DNA of 64,000 nucleotides, from assembly GCA_016630955.3 (NCBI GenBank), contig CM049985.1, positions 3,100,001 through 3,164,000 on the forward strand, given 5' to 3'. The stretch's first letter is position 1. Each line of letters begins with the position of its first letter. The notes under the pieces are model-generated. The model ran no database searches. It was given only the letters and a program-made list of their open reading frames with translations, and had not been told where the DNA came from. A program made the translations under genes and the position numbers. The stretch comes from Didymella arachidicola. Taxonomy: Eukaryota; Ascomycota; Dothideomycetes; Pleosporales; Didymellaceae. Below are positions 23,102 through 34,975 of this stretch, one piece after another.

Positions 23102-23977
23102 TCAGTTGGAGAAATCGCGAGCGTGGCGGCGGGTGTTGCTGGCGATTGCGACAGAGGCAAGCTCAGGGCCGGGAGCATCACCGATGGTCTTGCCGGCGTC
23201 GTGCCAGTACAGGTCCCAGGTGAGGAGCTCGTCCTTGGGAGAGTAGATCTCAGTACCCTTAACACCCTCAGGGACAGGCTTGCTGTCATCACCGCCGACG
23301 ACCTTGATGTTGAAAGCTTGCGGCCAGAACTGGCGGTTCGAGACAGCGCCGTTGTTGTGGATGGAGGCGACCTCAGTGCGGAGGACATAGTTGCCTGAGG
23401 GGATCTCACTGGGGATGGTGACAGTGTGGGCGTTGCCGTTCTCATAGAAGATGGCATCGGTGCCCCACTTGCCAGTGAAGCCCTGAGCCTGTCCGCCCTC
23501 GGCATAGCGGGTGCCCTTGGGGTAGGAGGTCAAGGCAACTTGGTCGATCTTGAAGAACTCAAGCTCGGTCTTGTCGACCTCGGAGCAGTCGCCGTTGCAG
23601 GCAGCGAGCCATGTGGCGGTCCAGCCATGGTGGGAGCAGTCCCAGCCCTCCTCGCCCTCACCGCAGCTGCCCGTGTGGTGCCAGTGGAAGGTGACCTCGG
23701 AGCCAGCAGGGGCCTCAGCGGTGTTGGGAGAAGGGATGGCATCCCTGTGGGCGATGATGTCGGGCTTGTTGATGGAGTCGCCCATGATAGGCTGGTAGCC
23801 CCAGCCCTGGTTGGTCTTCCAGGCAGGAGAGCCATCCTCAAGAGGAGCGTCGATGGAAGCACCGCGGAATCCCTTATAGGTCTTGCCGCCAATCTCAGCG
23901 CTCTCCACGGCAGTGTGGCCCGAGACCTGGGCAACGAGGCCCGCAAGGAGGATGGCAGTGTTGAAGATCTTGGACAT
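23102..23977 (-). CDS. AA9-like lytic polysaccharide monooxygenase, atypical
   Basis: Single exon, 291 aa. Residues 1-20 are a signal peptide ending VSG; cleavage leaves His21 first, the copper-binding histidine. AA9 landmarks follow: second copper His116 in DCSHHG, the AACNGDCSEVDKTELEFFKI block, and Gln206. The axial Tyr of the usual QxYxxC motif is Trp208 here (QFWPQA), and both cysteines of the family's conserved long-range disulfide appear as Ala (PDIIA near residue 76, and Ala211). A new close pair, Cys105 and Cys114, flanks a Gly/Glu loop before His116. There is no CBM1; the tail is short and polar. Normal AA9 enzymes are secreted and cleave cellulose or hemicellulose oxidatively, taking electrons from cellobiose dehydrogenase, whose gene lies at 37493. 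The residue swaps make its activity uncertain. Confidence 0.85.
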   Translation of the reverse strand: MSKIFNTAILLAGLVAQVSGHTAVESAEIGGKTYKGFRGASIDAPLEDGSPAWKTNQGWGYQPIMGDSINKPDIIAHRDAIPSPNTAEAPAGSEVTFHWHHTGSCGEGEEGWDCSHHGWTATWLAACNGDCSEVDKTELEFFKIDQVALTSYPKGTRYAEGGQAQGFTGKWGTDAIFYENGNAHTVTIPSEIPSGNYVLRTEVASIHNNGAVSNRQFWPQAFNIKVVGGDDSKPVPEGVKGTEIYSPKDELLTWDLYWHDAGKTIGDAPGPELASVAIASNTRRHARDFSN

Positions 23978-26120
23978 TTTGATGGTGTTGGAAGTGGTTT
24001 TGGTTTGGGGTCAAATTGCCTGAATTGTAGATCTTGGTTTGGAAGTGGGTAGGTATGTAGAGAGTGAATGTGTATGTTGAGCTCACAGAGCTGTAGAAAG
24101 AATGACTGGTCAAAGATTGACTGAAAGAGAGACTTGGGCGGCCGAGCGTGAAGATTGAATGCAAAGGGAAGTACCTACCTTTTGTACTCTACAGTAGCTT
24201 CCGGCAAAGCTCATCTCGTATTCCGTGGAGGCGCTTGGTTCCTTCTTGCGATCAGCGTCCCGGGCGCAAGCTGCACGTCCTGCCCCGTTGTCTCTCAATC
24301 TGACAGCCCGACTGGTCAACGGAGCAGACACCTGACATAAGCTAATGTAGGTACGAAAAAGCTAGGCCCTGATCGGACGAGAGCCTTATCGATACCGGCG
24401 TATCTCGAAGGAGAAGATTCTTCGGCAGGCCGAACGTGTGATCCCCTGACATTTCTCCACATTTCGCCAACACCGAGGTCCGGATGACCTTGCTACATGA
24501 CGCCGCAACAATGACAGCGGCTGTCTTTCCAGAGAGTGCTTCCAGTCTCTTCGAGGTTTCATGCTCGGCTCTCATCTGACATCACGACAAATCTGGCAGC
24601 TTGCGAGCAAGGTCGAAGCCATTCGATCGGCTGTCGACATCCAGAAACGCTCCCTTAGCAGCAGGCGTTCCTGAATCCAGACTCTGACAATGCGGAGCCA
24701 TGGAGCAGCATCATTTGCATCCCCGACCAATCAAGGATGAAGCTGTTACGTTTCCTGTAGATTTCTCCTTTCGAACACCATGGATCCTTTGGAATTAAAC
24801 GGCTCGGCTGCAGGCTCGGCACGGGCAACGTGGTAGGCCTGCCGCCGGTCATCCCAGCGCCAGCGTTTCAGAAATCAGCCTTAACGAATGCCTATCGATA
24901 AACAAGAAGGCCACAAGCACGGCAAAGCACGTCTAGCTGCTGTGCACCTCAACAAGACTTCATGCGGTCGTCACGACTTCAGCCACGGCCCTGGGCGAGG
25001 ACGAGCCGCCGGCGCTGGGAGAGAAGTGCCGTCTCCAGATTACTTCTTCATCAAGATGTGCTTTTGTAAGACATGTAGATCACAAACGGATCGTCCCTCG
25101 CTGAAACCGGGAGCATCAAACCTCGAATCGGCGCTGCATCCGCCATGGGTTCTTCCCTTTGACAGTTTGTTGTGCCACTTCCCCATCTTGTCCGAAACCG
25201 CGGGTCTTTGGGCTGTTTCGTCTCATGCGAGGCTCATCTGGGGCGCGCCCTGTGTTCCTTCGGCAAAGGGACAGCACGAAGCGCCTGGGTAGCCAGCGCG
25301 TTCTGATATTGCCTTGACGTAGGAGTGAGCAGGAGCATCAGCGGACGGTGAGTCCGTGGCCCAAAAAGGATAGGTTTCTGTTGATCAAATACCGGACTCC
25401 GTCTACATCGCTGCACATGATTCAAAGCGAAACACGACACAGTGCACAACATTCACATACAGATGGGTGTGCAGGTCTGGCGAAATTGCCCATTAAACAC
25501 TGGCATGCTGGCATTCACTTAGATGTTATGGGTGTGATCAGGACGCTACCCGGCTCATGCAGAAGCGGCAGCTGTGGACCACATCACAGTCAAGAGCGAA
25601 CCTGGCCGTCTCATTGGTCAGATCTGCTCATTACTGCTGCTTGAGATGTGCTTCAAGACGACTGGTCAGGATTCTGAGGGCACTCAAATGGAGTATTGAC
25701 AATGCCTTCCGTTTCTTCAGAGCCTGCCTGACGGCGTCCAACAACTACCGTAGCATCCAGCCTCCGTCTCGTCAGCTGAGCCCCGTGTTTGAGGAATAAG
25801 CACTGCTCAGCTCTCCGCCATTGCACGTAATGCCTACTTCCACAACAGTGATGTATTGATTCCAATGCACCATGCGCAGATGGTTATCTAGCTTGCAAGC
25901 ATACTGACGTCGCCTTTCGGCACTGCCTTTGGAGGAACTGTTCCGGTTCCAATGTGTACGTGAATCTCATCAGCCGTACCTAGAGAGGGTAAATATCGGA
26001 CGAAGCAACCGTGTGCATAGATCAATCAATTTAAATATGTAGGCCAACGATATTTCATACGCTACTGCATAATCCGAAAGCACACGGAAGTACAAGATTT
26101 CTCAGCGCCTCGCCGACCTC
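23978..26120. other. intergenic, no gene supported
   Basis: 2.1 kb holding the upstream region of the AA9-like gene. An open frame at 24888-25292 (+) has no domain. Nothing else is recognised. Confidence 0.5.
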
Positions 26121-26798
26121 TCAATTTGTGATCACTGGCGCGCTGTTGTCCCAGTCGTTCCTCTCTGCTGCATCTGCTAGGAACTTCGCAACGCTCTCCC
26201 TTGTGATGGCGGCCAATACAGGCACACCTCGTCCATGATCAGGATACTCCTTGATTACCTTAGCCTCGCCTTCGATCAACCTCGACGGACGTACAAGAAC
26301 ATAGTTCTCTCCGCTGGCCTTGGTCTCTTTGGCCACGAGATTGTGGTCGTCGTACTGGTAGATCATGTTGCTCTTCTTCATCAGCAGCTGCATGACACAG
26401 TGCATGTTGATCCAAGACTCGCCGACGCCAAAGGCTTGCATGATGACGATCTTAGAAGTATTGAAGTCTTTCATGACGGTGACTACGTTTGCTGTCGAGT
26501 CTGCCATGAGCCTCGGGGGCGCAACGACTGCTGCAAATGGGCTGTCACTGGCTCGTGGCGCCGAAAGTGTAACGATGACAACATCTGGATTGCTCTGGCT
26601 GAAGGCTTTGCGAACGTCCTGGATGACCAGTGGTGTTCCAATGATTGCCTTCAGGCCTACCTTGATCTCGCCCTCCATAGGTTGAAGTGTACGGACCAAA
26701 GCAGTGACTTCGTGGCCTCTTTGTAACAACTGCTCGATGACAAGCTTGCCAGTGCGACCGCTTCCACCGATGATTAGTACTTTCTTGCTCGAAGCCAT
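26121..26798 (-). CDS. NAD(P)-binding atypical SDR / NmrA-like protein
   Basis: Single exon, 225 aa, ATG in a strong context (GAAGCCATGG on the plus strand read backwards). A Rossmann fold opens at once: VLIIGGSGRTGKLVIEQLL, with the GGxGxTG nucleotide-binding loop at residues 11-17 and the strand HEVTALVR placing Arg at the end of beta-2, which favours NADP. The order VVIVTLSAP, IVIMQAFGVGES and YVLVRPSRLIEGEAK fits the atypical SDR family (NAD(P)H-binding, PF13460), like flavin-reductase-type or NmrA-like proteins. There is no YxxxK catalytic pair in the usual place, so it may be a redox sensor or a reductase of unknown substrate. Cytosolic. It stands about 960 bases before the Zn2Cys6 gene and is transcribed away from it. 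Confidence 0.82.
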   Translation of the reverse strand: MASSKKVLIIGGSGRTGKLVIEQLLQRGHEVTALVRTLQPMEGEIKVGLKAIIGTPLVIQDVRKAFSQSNPDVVIVTLSAPRASDSPFAAVVAPPRLMADSTANVVTVMKDFNTSKIVIMQAFGVGESWINMHCVMQLLMKKSNMIYQYDDHNLVAKETKASGENYVLVRPSRLIEGEAKVIKEYPDHGRGVPVLAAITRESVAKFLADAAERNDWDNSAPVITN

Positions 26799-27760
26799 GG
26801 CGATGTGATGGCCAATGAGCGGTCAGAAGTGGTGATGACGATCGATAGCTTGATGCTTGTAGACGGTGGATGTTCAAGTTGGGAAATCTGGTTCGACTAC
26901 TGCAAGGGTAGCAGGTGGTATTGCAAGGGGCTGAGGGTGGCAGCCCCAAGATCTTTATGCTCCATCTTATACAGCGTCTTCAACAGTCGCTCTCTGCTGT
27001 TGCTATTTGTCGCGCGAAGGTGTCGATGCTCGGATGGCTCGGGCAGTCGGAGAAGCCGGACTTGTGCTGACGTTCGGCTCCGAGCAGCCACGATTCCATA
27101 CGTGCGCGTAGACCGCCTCAACGACGCGTCGAAACAGCACGAAGGACGTTCGAAGGACGTAAATGTAAGCCGATCGGATACTACTAGGTACGTTTTCGGC
27201 TCCGAACGATGCGCTCGCACAGCCAAGACCGAGCTGGAGGTGTAATCACTTCGTAGCTCAGGCCTACGTCGTTTCTGCCTCTTGCTCACCATCCCCTAGA
27301 ACCATCGTGATCCCATCCGCAACTACCTCCGAACTGTCTTCTGAGTCGGAGGATGGTATCAACCTTCGTGTCCCTAACCCGAGCCTCATGTCCCTATCAC
27401 AGGCCTTTCCCGGGAATGCTTTACGCTGCAAATCGCGCAAACGGTCGGGCTTGCCATCTCTTACTGGCGCAACATGACAATGCTGTCGACTGTGGAACTA
27501 CTTGATCAGAACGACGCTGAGGAACCACTCCTTCGTGCAACCTTTTCGCCGACTGGGATGCTGTTGGGCTGGCTCTGTTGTGCCCAGAAGAGATGGGGGC
27601 CTGAAGCGAGACTGGCAGTCGCGGGGCGGAAACCCGGCCTCCGCTTGTGGAGGAGGCCGCAACACCTCAACCCGCAAGCCTTGGCCTGGCTCTTCAAAGA
27701 CCCCAGACCTTTGCCGCACCGATGACGGCATGAGGAAGGATTGATCAACCCGTGGTGATC
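26799..27760. other. intergenic between divergent genes
   Basis: 960 bases shared by the divergent reductase-like and Zn2Cys6 genes. It contains several small open frames around 27474-27750 on both strands and a GC-rich partial hairpin near 27638-27662, but no gene I can support. Confidence 0.45.
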
Positions 27761-30166
27761 ATGGACGAATCAAATCCCCGCAAGCGACCGCGGCCTGTTG
27801 TTTCTTGCCTGCGCTGTCGCGACAAGAAGTTGAAATGCGACCGCTGCTCGCCATGCGAAAACTGCGTCAAAGCGCAGACCACGGATACCTGCACGTACCA
27901 GCGCGGTCTGACCATTGGTACAAAAGAAACGCCACCGTCGGTCTCGATGACGACCGTCAATGCTGTCGATGATCTTCAAGCCAGGCTTGCAAAGGTCGAG
28001 GAGATGCTAGGCATTCGGGACGGCAGCCAGTCTACCTCCAACGCCATGTCAGAAATGGTCAAAACGCACGCAATTGGAACGGTGGTGGTGAAGGGGAGCA
28101 GAAGTATCTTCCACGGGCAAAGCGACCGAACCACTTTGCTGAATCAGGTATGCGTTGCAACTACACTTCTTTCCTAGGCACTTGCTCTGGTGCCTACTGA
28201 TTCGATGAGATGCTTCTTCTGGCGGGTTACGTCTTAATTCTCTGACGATTGGCAGTTCTTGGACGTGAAGGAGTTCATCAATGAGATGTCCAATGACAAG
28301 CAGGTCCAGGCTTCAGCGAAGCAAATCAAGTTCTTGCAGAATAAGTCGAAGACCAAGATTGGGTCACCAGACAGCGCTCCGGCAGCCGACTTTTCAGTGG
28401 CTCTGCTGAAGCTGCGAGAGTTTTTACCACCCAAGCCTTACTGTGACCGGCTTGTGGACATCTACCGTCGGCACTTCGAGCGCACTTTCAGAGTCCTGCA
28501 CATCCCCACGTTCATGCGCCGCTATGACCAGATCTGGATGCCTGTATCAAGCGAGAACGCCGACATTTGTAGTTCCTCCAGCATTATACCTGAAGTTACG
28601 GCTGTCATGACCATGGCCTACCATATGGACGACACCCAGCAAGTTGGCGAAGACGCAAACCACAGGAAGTACCTGAAGGATACCGCAATGGACTTGATCC
28701 AGGCTTGGCTCGACGAACTCGGTAGAAAACAACGCACGGAGCTCTCCACTTTACAGGTCAATGTCTTATTACTTCTGTCGAAGAGTCTACGAGGGATACA
28801 GCCTGAGCAGTTGTGGAGTGCCACCGGTGCCCTTGTCCGCTCGGCCATGGTCATGGGTCTGAATGTTGATCCAGCGAGTGTCAAAGGTATAACTCCGTAC
28901 ATGGCAGAGATGCGCCGGAGACTATGGGCGACGTGAGTAAATATCTCCAACAACGTTTTGCGACATGTCTGACCTTCCGACAGCATCCTCGAAGTAGATC
29001 TACAGGCTTCTATGTTCTGCGGTATGCCGCTCGTCATTCCCGAGTTAGACTCAAATTCTGTTGTACCATCGAACCTTGAAGATACCCAGTTCGATGAATC
29101 GTCAGCGACACTGCCTACTGCTCGACCCAGTAATGTCTACACAGAGAGTCTTTTTCAGGTTGTTCTTGCTGCTTCTTTACCGCAGCGTATGAAAGCATTA
29201 TCTGTCATTCAGCACTCCACCCCTGACATTCAGGATGGTATCAAGTTTGGAAGGAAGGTTGAAGATTGTTTGTCACGAAAGCCAGAAGCGATGAGCCTCC
29301 ATGATAACGATGAAGCGCCACGCGACAGTGGCTCGTTGATCCACCGTGTTTTCTTGGACCTTTACATGCGGCGACCATTGATTCGGTTGTACATGGCTCT
29401 CATTCACGGACCTCAGGCTCAAAACGCAGCGAACAAACCACTAATCGCTGAACTAGAGCAGCACTGCTTTGAGTCCTCGCGTGCCATCCTTTCATATCAA
29501 GATCTCTACACTATCCCGGCCCTCGCTACTGTAACGACCAGTCCGTGGGCTCAACAGAACTTCTTCTACAATGCCTGCAAGATGGATATTCTGTGGGCTG
29601 CGCTCACCTTGTGTCAAGACATTAGGCAGTGCAACGACTTGAACAAAACTCGCAACTCTGTTCGCGTAGTTGAGGCTACGATCTCTTACCTCATCAACCG
29701 CATCGAGCAAAATGGCAGTGATCTTAAGGATATTGTTTTCCTTGCACTCGTCCTCCAGTCAGTTCAGATCCCTACTACAGCGCCGGACAGGTCCCAGATC
29801 CTCCAACAGACGGCCAAGAAGATTCTCGCAACATGTCGAGAGAAGCTCCTCCAGTCTCTGCTACCAAGCAATCATCCACCCCCGCTTACTGTACAAACTG
29901 CCAAACGCACAAGCATAGATGCTGTACCCTTCTCAGCATCAATACAATCGACAATTACACCACCTCCCAACCCTCAGACGACCACGTTGTCTATGCCAGA
30001 GTCCATGTTTCCACTGGGCCTGCCGGCAGGTACTGAACAATATTTTGGCGATCTATCCGCGCTGGCCGTGGAGTATAACACCTTCCAAGCTGGCGTGTTC
30101 GACCCCAATGATGCCTTCAATTTCAATTTCACTCAGCCCCAGAACTACGAGACCATGTGGCAGTGA
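27761..30166 (+). CDS. Zn2Cys6 fungal-type transcription factor
   Basis: Exons 27761-28147, 28256-28932 and 28984-30166; introns of 108 and 51 nt. The product is 748 aa. Residues 16-45 are the binuclear zinc cluster: CLRCRDKKLKCDRCSPC followed by ENC and, eight residues on, the sixth Cys. A short coiled coil follows (DDLQARLAKVEEML). The middle homology region (Fungal_trans, PF04082) begins near YCDRLVDIYRRHFERTFRVL; the second splice restores EMRRRLWATILEVDLQASM, the most conserved stretch of that domain. The C-terminus is Pro/Ser/Thr-rich and probably activating. Members bind CGG-type repeats and often control neighbouring catabolic or secondary-metabolite genes; the permease and the reductase-like gene on its two sides are natural candidates, by position only. 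Confidence 0.9.
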
Positions 30167-31754
30167 TTCACTTGTATTCTCAATTGAATATCCAGCTGGT
30201 GATTTGCGGGATAAGTTGATAAAGGAGCCTGATAATGGATGTCATCATACCCATATGTCTAAGGGGTTCGACTTCTTTTCTAGTATACGGTCATCAGCGC
30301 CTGCAACTCGTGCCCACGAAGATCATTGGCATTGTGGTGTTGAATAGGAGTAGTTGTCCATAACCTTACTTGTGGAGTGGAACAACTCTACGCCCTCAAC
30401 TATCACTTTCGCCCTCCATCATCCGGCCTAGTGCTTCCACACTGCTTGCAGATCCCCAAGATACCATCCGTAGCGGCAGCATCCATAGCGTACAGCCTAT
30501 CAATACCTCATGTGGTTCAGATTTACGACATCCGGCATTTGTTGCGTACGCACTTGGCTAGATCAGCCCTCGCGTTAGGCCTATCGCTGTTGTCAGCATC
30601 GAGGAAGTGATAGAGCCAGCTAAGTTGGCTCTGCCGCTCTGGACTTCACATCATACTTGTTTGGAGGTCAAGCTGCTCTGACTGTATCGAAGATACGCTT
30701 TACTTGCAGGGAGTGTCTCCTACAGGACTTTGAGGCAGTTCAATGGGAGGATATTGGGCGGAGATGTAGAAACTGAGTGTTTAGCTTACGTGTGCAAGTC
30801 CACATCGATGAACTTTTGGAGTAAGATTAACTTCTGTTAGTCGAGACATGCTGGAGGCTTAAGCGGTCATTGATTCATAATGACATGCTATCTGGTCACT
30901 GCTTCGTTTACACCTTCCAGACTTCAGAATAATTGCGCCACTTCTTTGAGGAGTCTGTCACCAAATGTTTCCGGAACCATTCATTTAACTGCTCTACTTG
31001 TATTCTAAGAGTGCCGTTGGACGCGCATAGTGCCTTAGTAGTGAAGGCACTGCATCATTCCGCTGATGTTGTGCGTAGAGGAATTATCACTTCATTTACC
31101 GTACTTCTGCTCAGAAAGGCAGGTATGGACACTCGGCCTGCGCTTTGCAGTACATTTCTAGTCAAAGTACCCGTCTCTGATGTGGGACAAAAGTGAGATG
31201 GTCGTCGTATGAGCTGGCTCTTGGTATGCAGCCCTCATTGTGTGGACTGACGTACCCATTAAGGCTAATTCCACGCTTTCACATGAACCATCTGGCAATT
31301 AAGCCCTCAAATAGATAGGATTTTCCTGTTCAAGTCGACGACTCGGCTCAGCAGATGATCAGCCTTCTGATCAACGCAGAGAGCCATGAACAAAGAACAG
31401 TTGGAACTTGACAAGTCTGCCTTTTTCCCCAACAGAAAAGAGTGGCAGCTCTGCAGCAGGGTAATGGATTTAGCCTCCCTGACTTGGACGCAGTGGTTCC
31501 AGCACTGTGAAAGTAGTGGCATGCAGCGCATGAGACGGAAGATTTCCAACCTAGGTGAACAAAGGAACTTGAATAGATAGCAACCAATGGCGCTTGTAAT
31601 GATGTGAGTTGATGCACTCAGTGAGTGTTTTCAAAATTCGAAAGGATGAGTGTTGGCTATTCCCATGACTGCAGATCGAGTTCGGCGCCTGTATGTGTCT
31701 CCTACGTGCGCGCAAGTGTATGATATATGTTGTGCAATATCGTTTTGTAATATG
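30167..31754. other. intergenic between convergent genes, nothing recognised
   Basis: 1.6 kb between the tail-to-tail Zn2Cys6 and permease genes. Only short featureless open frames. Confidence 0.5.
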
Positions 31755-33590
31755 CTACGATTGCTTGACATACTCGACCGGCCCATCGTACTTGTGTCTG
31801 CCATAGAAGTAGTAATATACCGCTGCAAAGATGACGAGACCCCCGAACATGAGGCTGGACCAATTCATGTCGATCAATGAGGGATTCGGTATCGAAGGGA
31901 AACATATCATGACGTAAGGGATGAAGAGATAAGTGAGCGCCATGGCGTTGACGTAGAACCCGCCCCTTTTGCCAAGGTCGAACTTGGAGGGAAGGAGAGG
32001 CTCTCCGAGCAGGCGCTTTCTCAACATCAAGCTAAGGACAATGATGTTGGAAGTAATGATACCGAGACCTCCTAGTGCGATGACGATATTGAACGCAATC
32101 GCGGAGCCGATATTGATTAGACTCAACAATGCCGTTACCGCGAGAGTAGACATTACTGCGTTGACCGGGATATCCCAGCCAGGTGGTACCTAGGACGTTA
32201 GTGAGTAGTAACAAGCAGTTGGATGGTAACTCATACATAACCGAGCCAAGCTGAACAGGGGAGCCCTTGATCACGAGCAAAGGACCAGAGTTGCCGAGAT
32301 GAAGCTGTCACTTGATTGATAGCACTGAACATGAGTAGCAGGCAAAGAACTACTACCAGAATGTTCGTGGCCACCAAGGACTGCGTTGCATTCAGCAGGA
32401 TCTGAATCCAGGGCTGGCAGAGCGGGGTACTGAGTAGTGTCTCAAGGTCAGTGCCCATTGTGGAGAATATCGTGACCGTCATGATGAAGGCCATAGAATA
32501 ATTGACGATTGCCGTGGATACCATGGCTCGAGGGCTGACCCAGGCAGCGTCTTTGACCTCCTCAGCCAAATGGATGGCTAGATCGGGATCTCCCAGAGTA
32601 AGTTTAGGGCCAAGAATCCCCACAAGGGTAGCAAGACCAGTGTTACCCCAGCCACTTGGATCTTCAAACTTGGTCCATGTGGTAGCTTTGTCGGCGCGCG
32701 GGCCCATAACCCAAAGTACGACGACAAAGGCGAAGAAGCCGAACACATGCAGGACAAGTCCGAACCCTTCCAGCAATGATAGCTTTCGCACAAGAACTGT
32801 ATTGCAAATGATTGCCAAAGTCGTAACGCCGATGGCCAGCAGAGTGCTATGCCAACCTTGAATAACGTAGGAAGGGTTGTTCAGTGCGATGAGAGCGGTG
32901 AGTTGGTTGGCCACTGCGAATGCTGTGCCAGCCATACCTGTCTGCCATGCGATAACACACAGCCATCCTAGAAAGATTCATGAGCACCTCAGTACTGTAA
33001 TTTTCAACGGCAGGCGGCGTACCCGTAATGTAGCTGAGCTTTTTTTGATACTTCCTGGGTGAAAGCTCCGAAATCCAGTGGTATTGCCCACCAGCTATTG
33101 GAGCCCTGTTTGTATTGTTATGCTGCAGTCAAATATGCAGGGTGGGGCGGTCACTTACATTGAGACCAACTCTGCTAATGAAAGCATGAGGTGGAACATG
33201 CCGAAAGAAACGACAACGAGCATCCATATACCACCGGCAGCACCCCCATTGTATAGTGAAATTCCAATGCCACTGTGGAATTCAGTCATGAGACCTTACG
33301 TCGAGGACAAATAACATACAGCATTGCATATTCCCACGTGTTGCCAAGGAGTACAGCGAAGCCGAAGATGGTCAGAAATTTGAATTGCCGCTGGCGTCTC
33401 GTAAGTATGACGGCTCTTCTGCAGCACAATTCGACTGTACCCTGAGCTCCTGCAACTTTCCCATACGATCCATGTCTCGCTCGTCGCTTTGTGTGCCATG
33501 TTTCTCGCTCACAGCAACTGCGTTTGCCAGCTCAATGCTGTTATGAGACCCGGTGGTCTGAGAAGGACCCTTCATCATACTATCTTTCAT
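31755..33590 (-). CDS. amino-acid/GABA-type permease (APC family)
   Basis: Six exons: 33590-33441, 33390-33320, 33272-33159, 33105-33023, 32967-32237 and 32189-31755. The introns are 45-60 nt. The product is 527 aa with about twelve hydrophobic helices. Splicing yields MGKLQELRRQFKFLTIFGFA, NTWEYAMLGIGISLYNGGAA, MAPIAGGQYHWISELSP and WLCVIAWQTGMAG, the normal N-terminal order of fungal GabA/Uga4- and choline-type permeases. Later landmarks are FEDPSGW and the TASSRQLWSFARDQGLP loop, then GWDIPVN after the last splice. It is expected in the plasma or vacuolar membrane, importing an amino acid or amine such as GABA. It lies tail to tail with the Zn2Cys6 regulator. The exact substrate cannot be told from sequence. 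Confidence 0.9.
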
Positions 33591-34975
33591 GCCTCCGCTG
33601 CATAAAATGAAGAAAGGAGAAAAGAGGGTTTGTTCGAAAGAGAACGATAGACGCAACGGAGTGTAGATATCCGACGATTGTGGCACGGCATTTCGTCAGC
33701 CAATTGAGACGTTGCGGAGGAACGACAAAACCAATTTACTGGGACGGTTCCGCTTTGTCAGATCTACTGTGGGTGATTGGTGCGACTTCTACGAAGCATC
33801 TGGAAGACATGGGTAGACACAGAAGGCTTTGATCATCCCACGAGCCCATCGCGGCGTCTCAAGCAGAAGTGGAACTCCTGCTCGTATAATCAGGCCGAGA
33901 TGGCGACCGCGAGCGGGATGGGCACAGCAAACTAGATGTGAGCAGGATGATCCCCCGTGATTTGGCTGATCGACTGTGCTTCCAACCTGCATCGGAGATA
34001 TATCCCGACTAGAAAGCGATGCCGCTGTCGCGCCATGAAAGTCAGCAAGGAGCCCTGTGATAAGAACGTTTAACCTCGTGAATCCCGATTGAGCGCACCA
34101 TGCAGATTTGGAGACACTTGTGAAGATGTATCAGGGACGGGATGACTGAGGCCTTCCATGAATCAATGTTGTGTGAAAAGGTGGCGCGTCGAGTCAGATC
34201 GGCCCGTGTGGGTTGCGGCCCGTGTGGGTTGCGGCCCGCCCGACGGGATAGCGTGGGGTCACTGTGATACTGTAGAGGGCACAGGGGTGCGGCCCGAAGA
34301 CACGGAGCTGTCACTTGTGAACTGTCAAATAGGAACAACCTTTGAAGTGAGTTACCTAGCTATGGATCAAATTGCAAGCTGTAAATATTTCAATACGTTG
34401 GCTTTGCCCATTAGCCTCGACCATATCCTCCATCATACAATACTTATGCATCTATCACAGCACATGCAGTCAGATCACAACTCCCAACAGCTCGTGTGCG
34501 AAATCGATCTGGATCGCACAAAGTCTGGCATAACCCTGGAGCACATATGCTGGGGTATATGCTCATATAAGCGGCCGGTTGCGACATTCAAGGTCGATCT
34601 CAGGCATATTTCTTTTGCCGTCGCACAGAAGGCAATGCGGTTCAATGCCTTTTTGGCCTCGCCCGTCGAGTAATTCGACACAGTGCCTCCTTATCTCAAC
34701 AATCGGTCCGTGGTGAACAAAACGTTAGATGTGCTCTGGTCGTCCAAGCAAGCTAACACGAGACAAATCTAAGCGACCGAGATCAGGATTTGTTCTGGCA
34801 TCTCACGTTCCCGAGTGTGATGGAAGGGCATGAGTGACACAGCGACACTTTATCTCTATGGCGCAGCACATGCTCGCAGCAACAACCTTCGCTCTGTAAA
34901 CGATATACTTATCCCAGGAAGAGGATACTCGCTCCAGTCCTGCTTTTCCTTGTCAATTTTCTCAACGCACGCGAG
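33591..34975. other. intergenic between divergent genes
   Basis: 1.4 kb holding promoters of the permease and the rhodopsin-like gene, and a small tandem duplication at 34201-34232. A 171-codon open frame at 34158-34673 (+) has no domain and I do not call it. Confidence 0.45.
34201..34232. repeat. 16-bp tandem duplication
   Basis: Two identical head-to-tail copies of GGCCCGTGTGGGTTGC (34201-34216 and 34217-34232), followed by a third partial start GGCCCG. Function unknown. Confidence 0.85.

Noticed and set aside
27638..27662. GC-rich partial hairpin upstream of the Zn2Cys6 gene
   Set aside because: Short, imperfect stem with no terminator or known motif; cannot be told from chance.
34158..34673. 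171-codon plus-strand frame in the permease/rhodopsin promoter region
   Set aside because: Contains the 16-bp tandem duplication, lacks a domain and does not resemble protein families.
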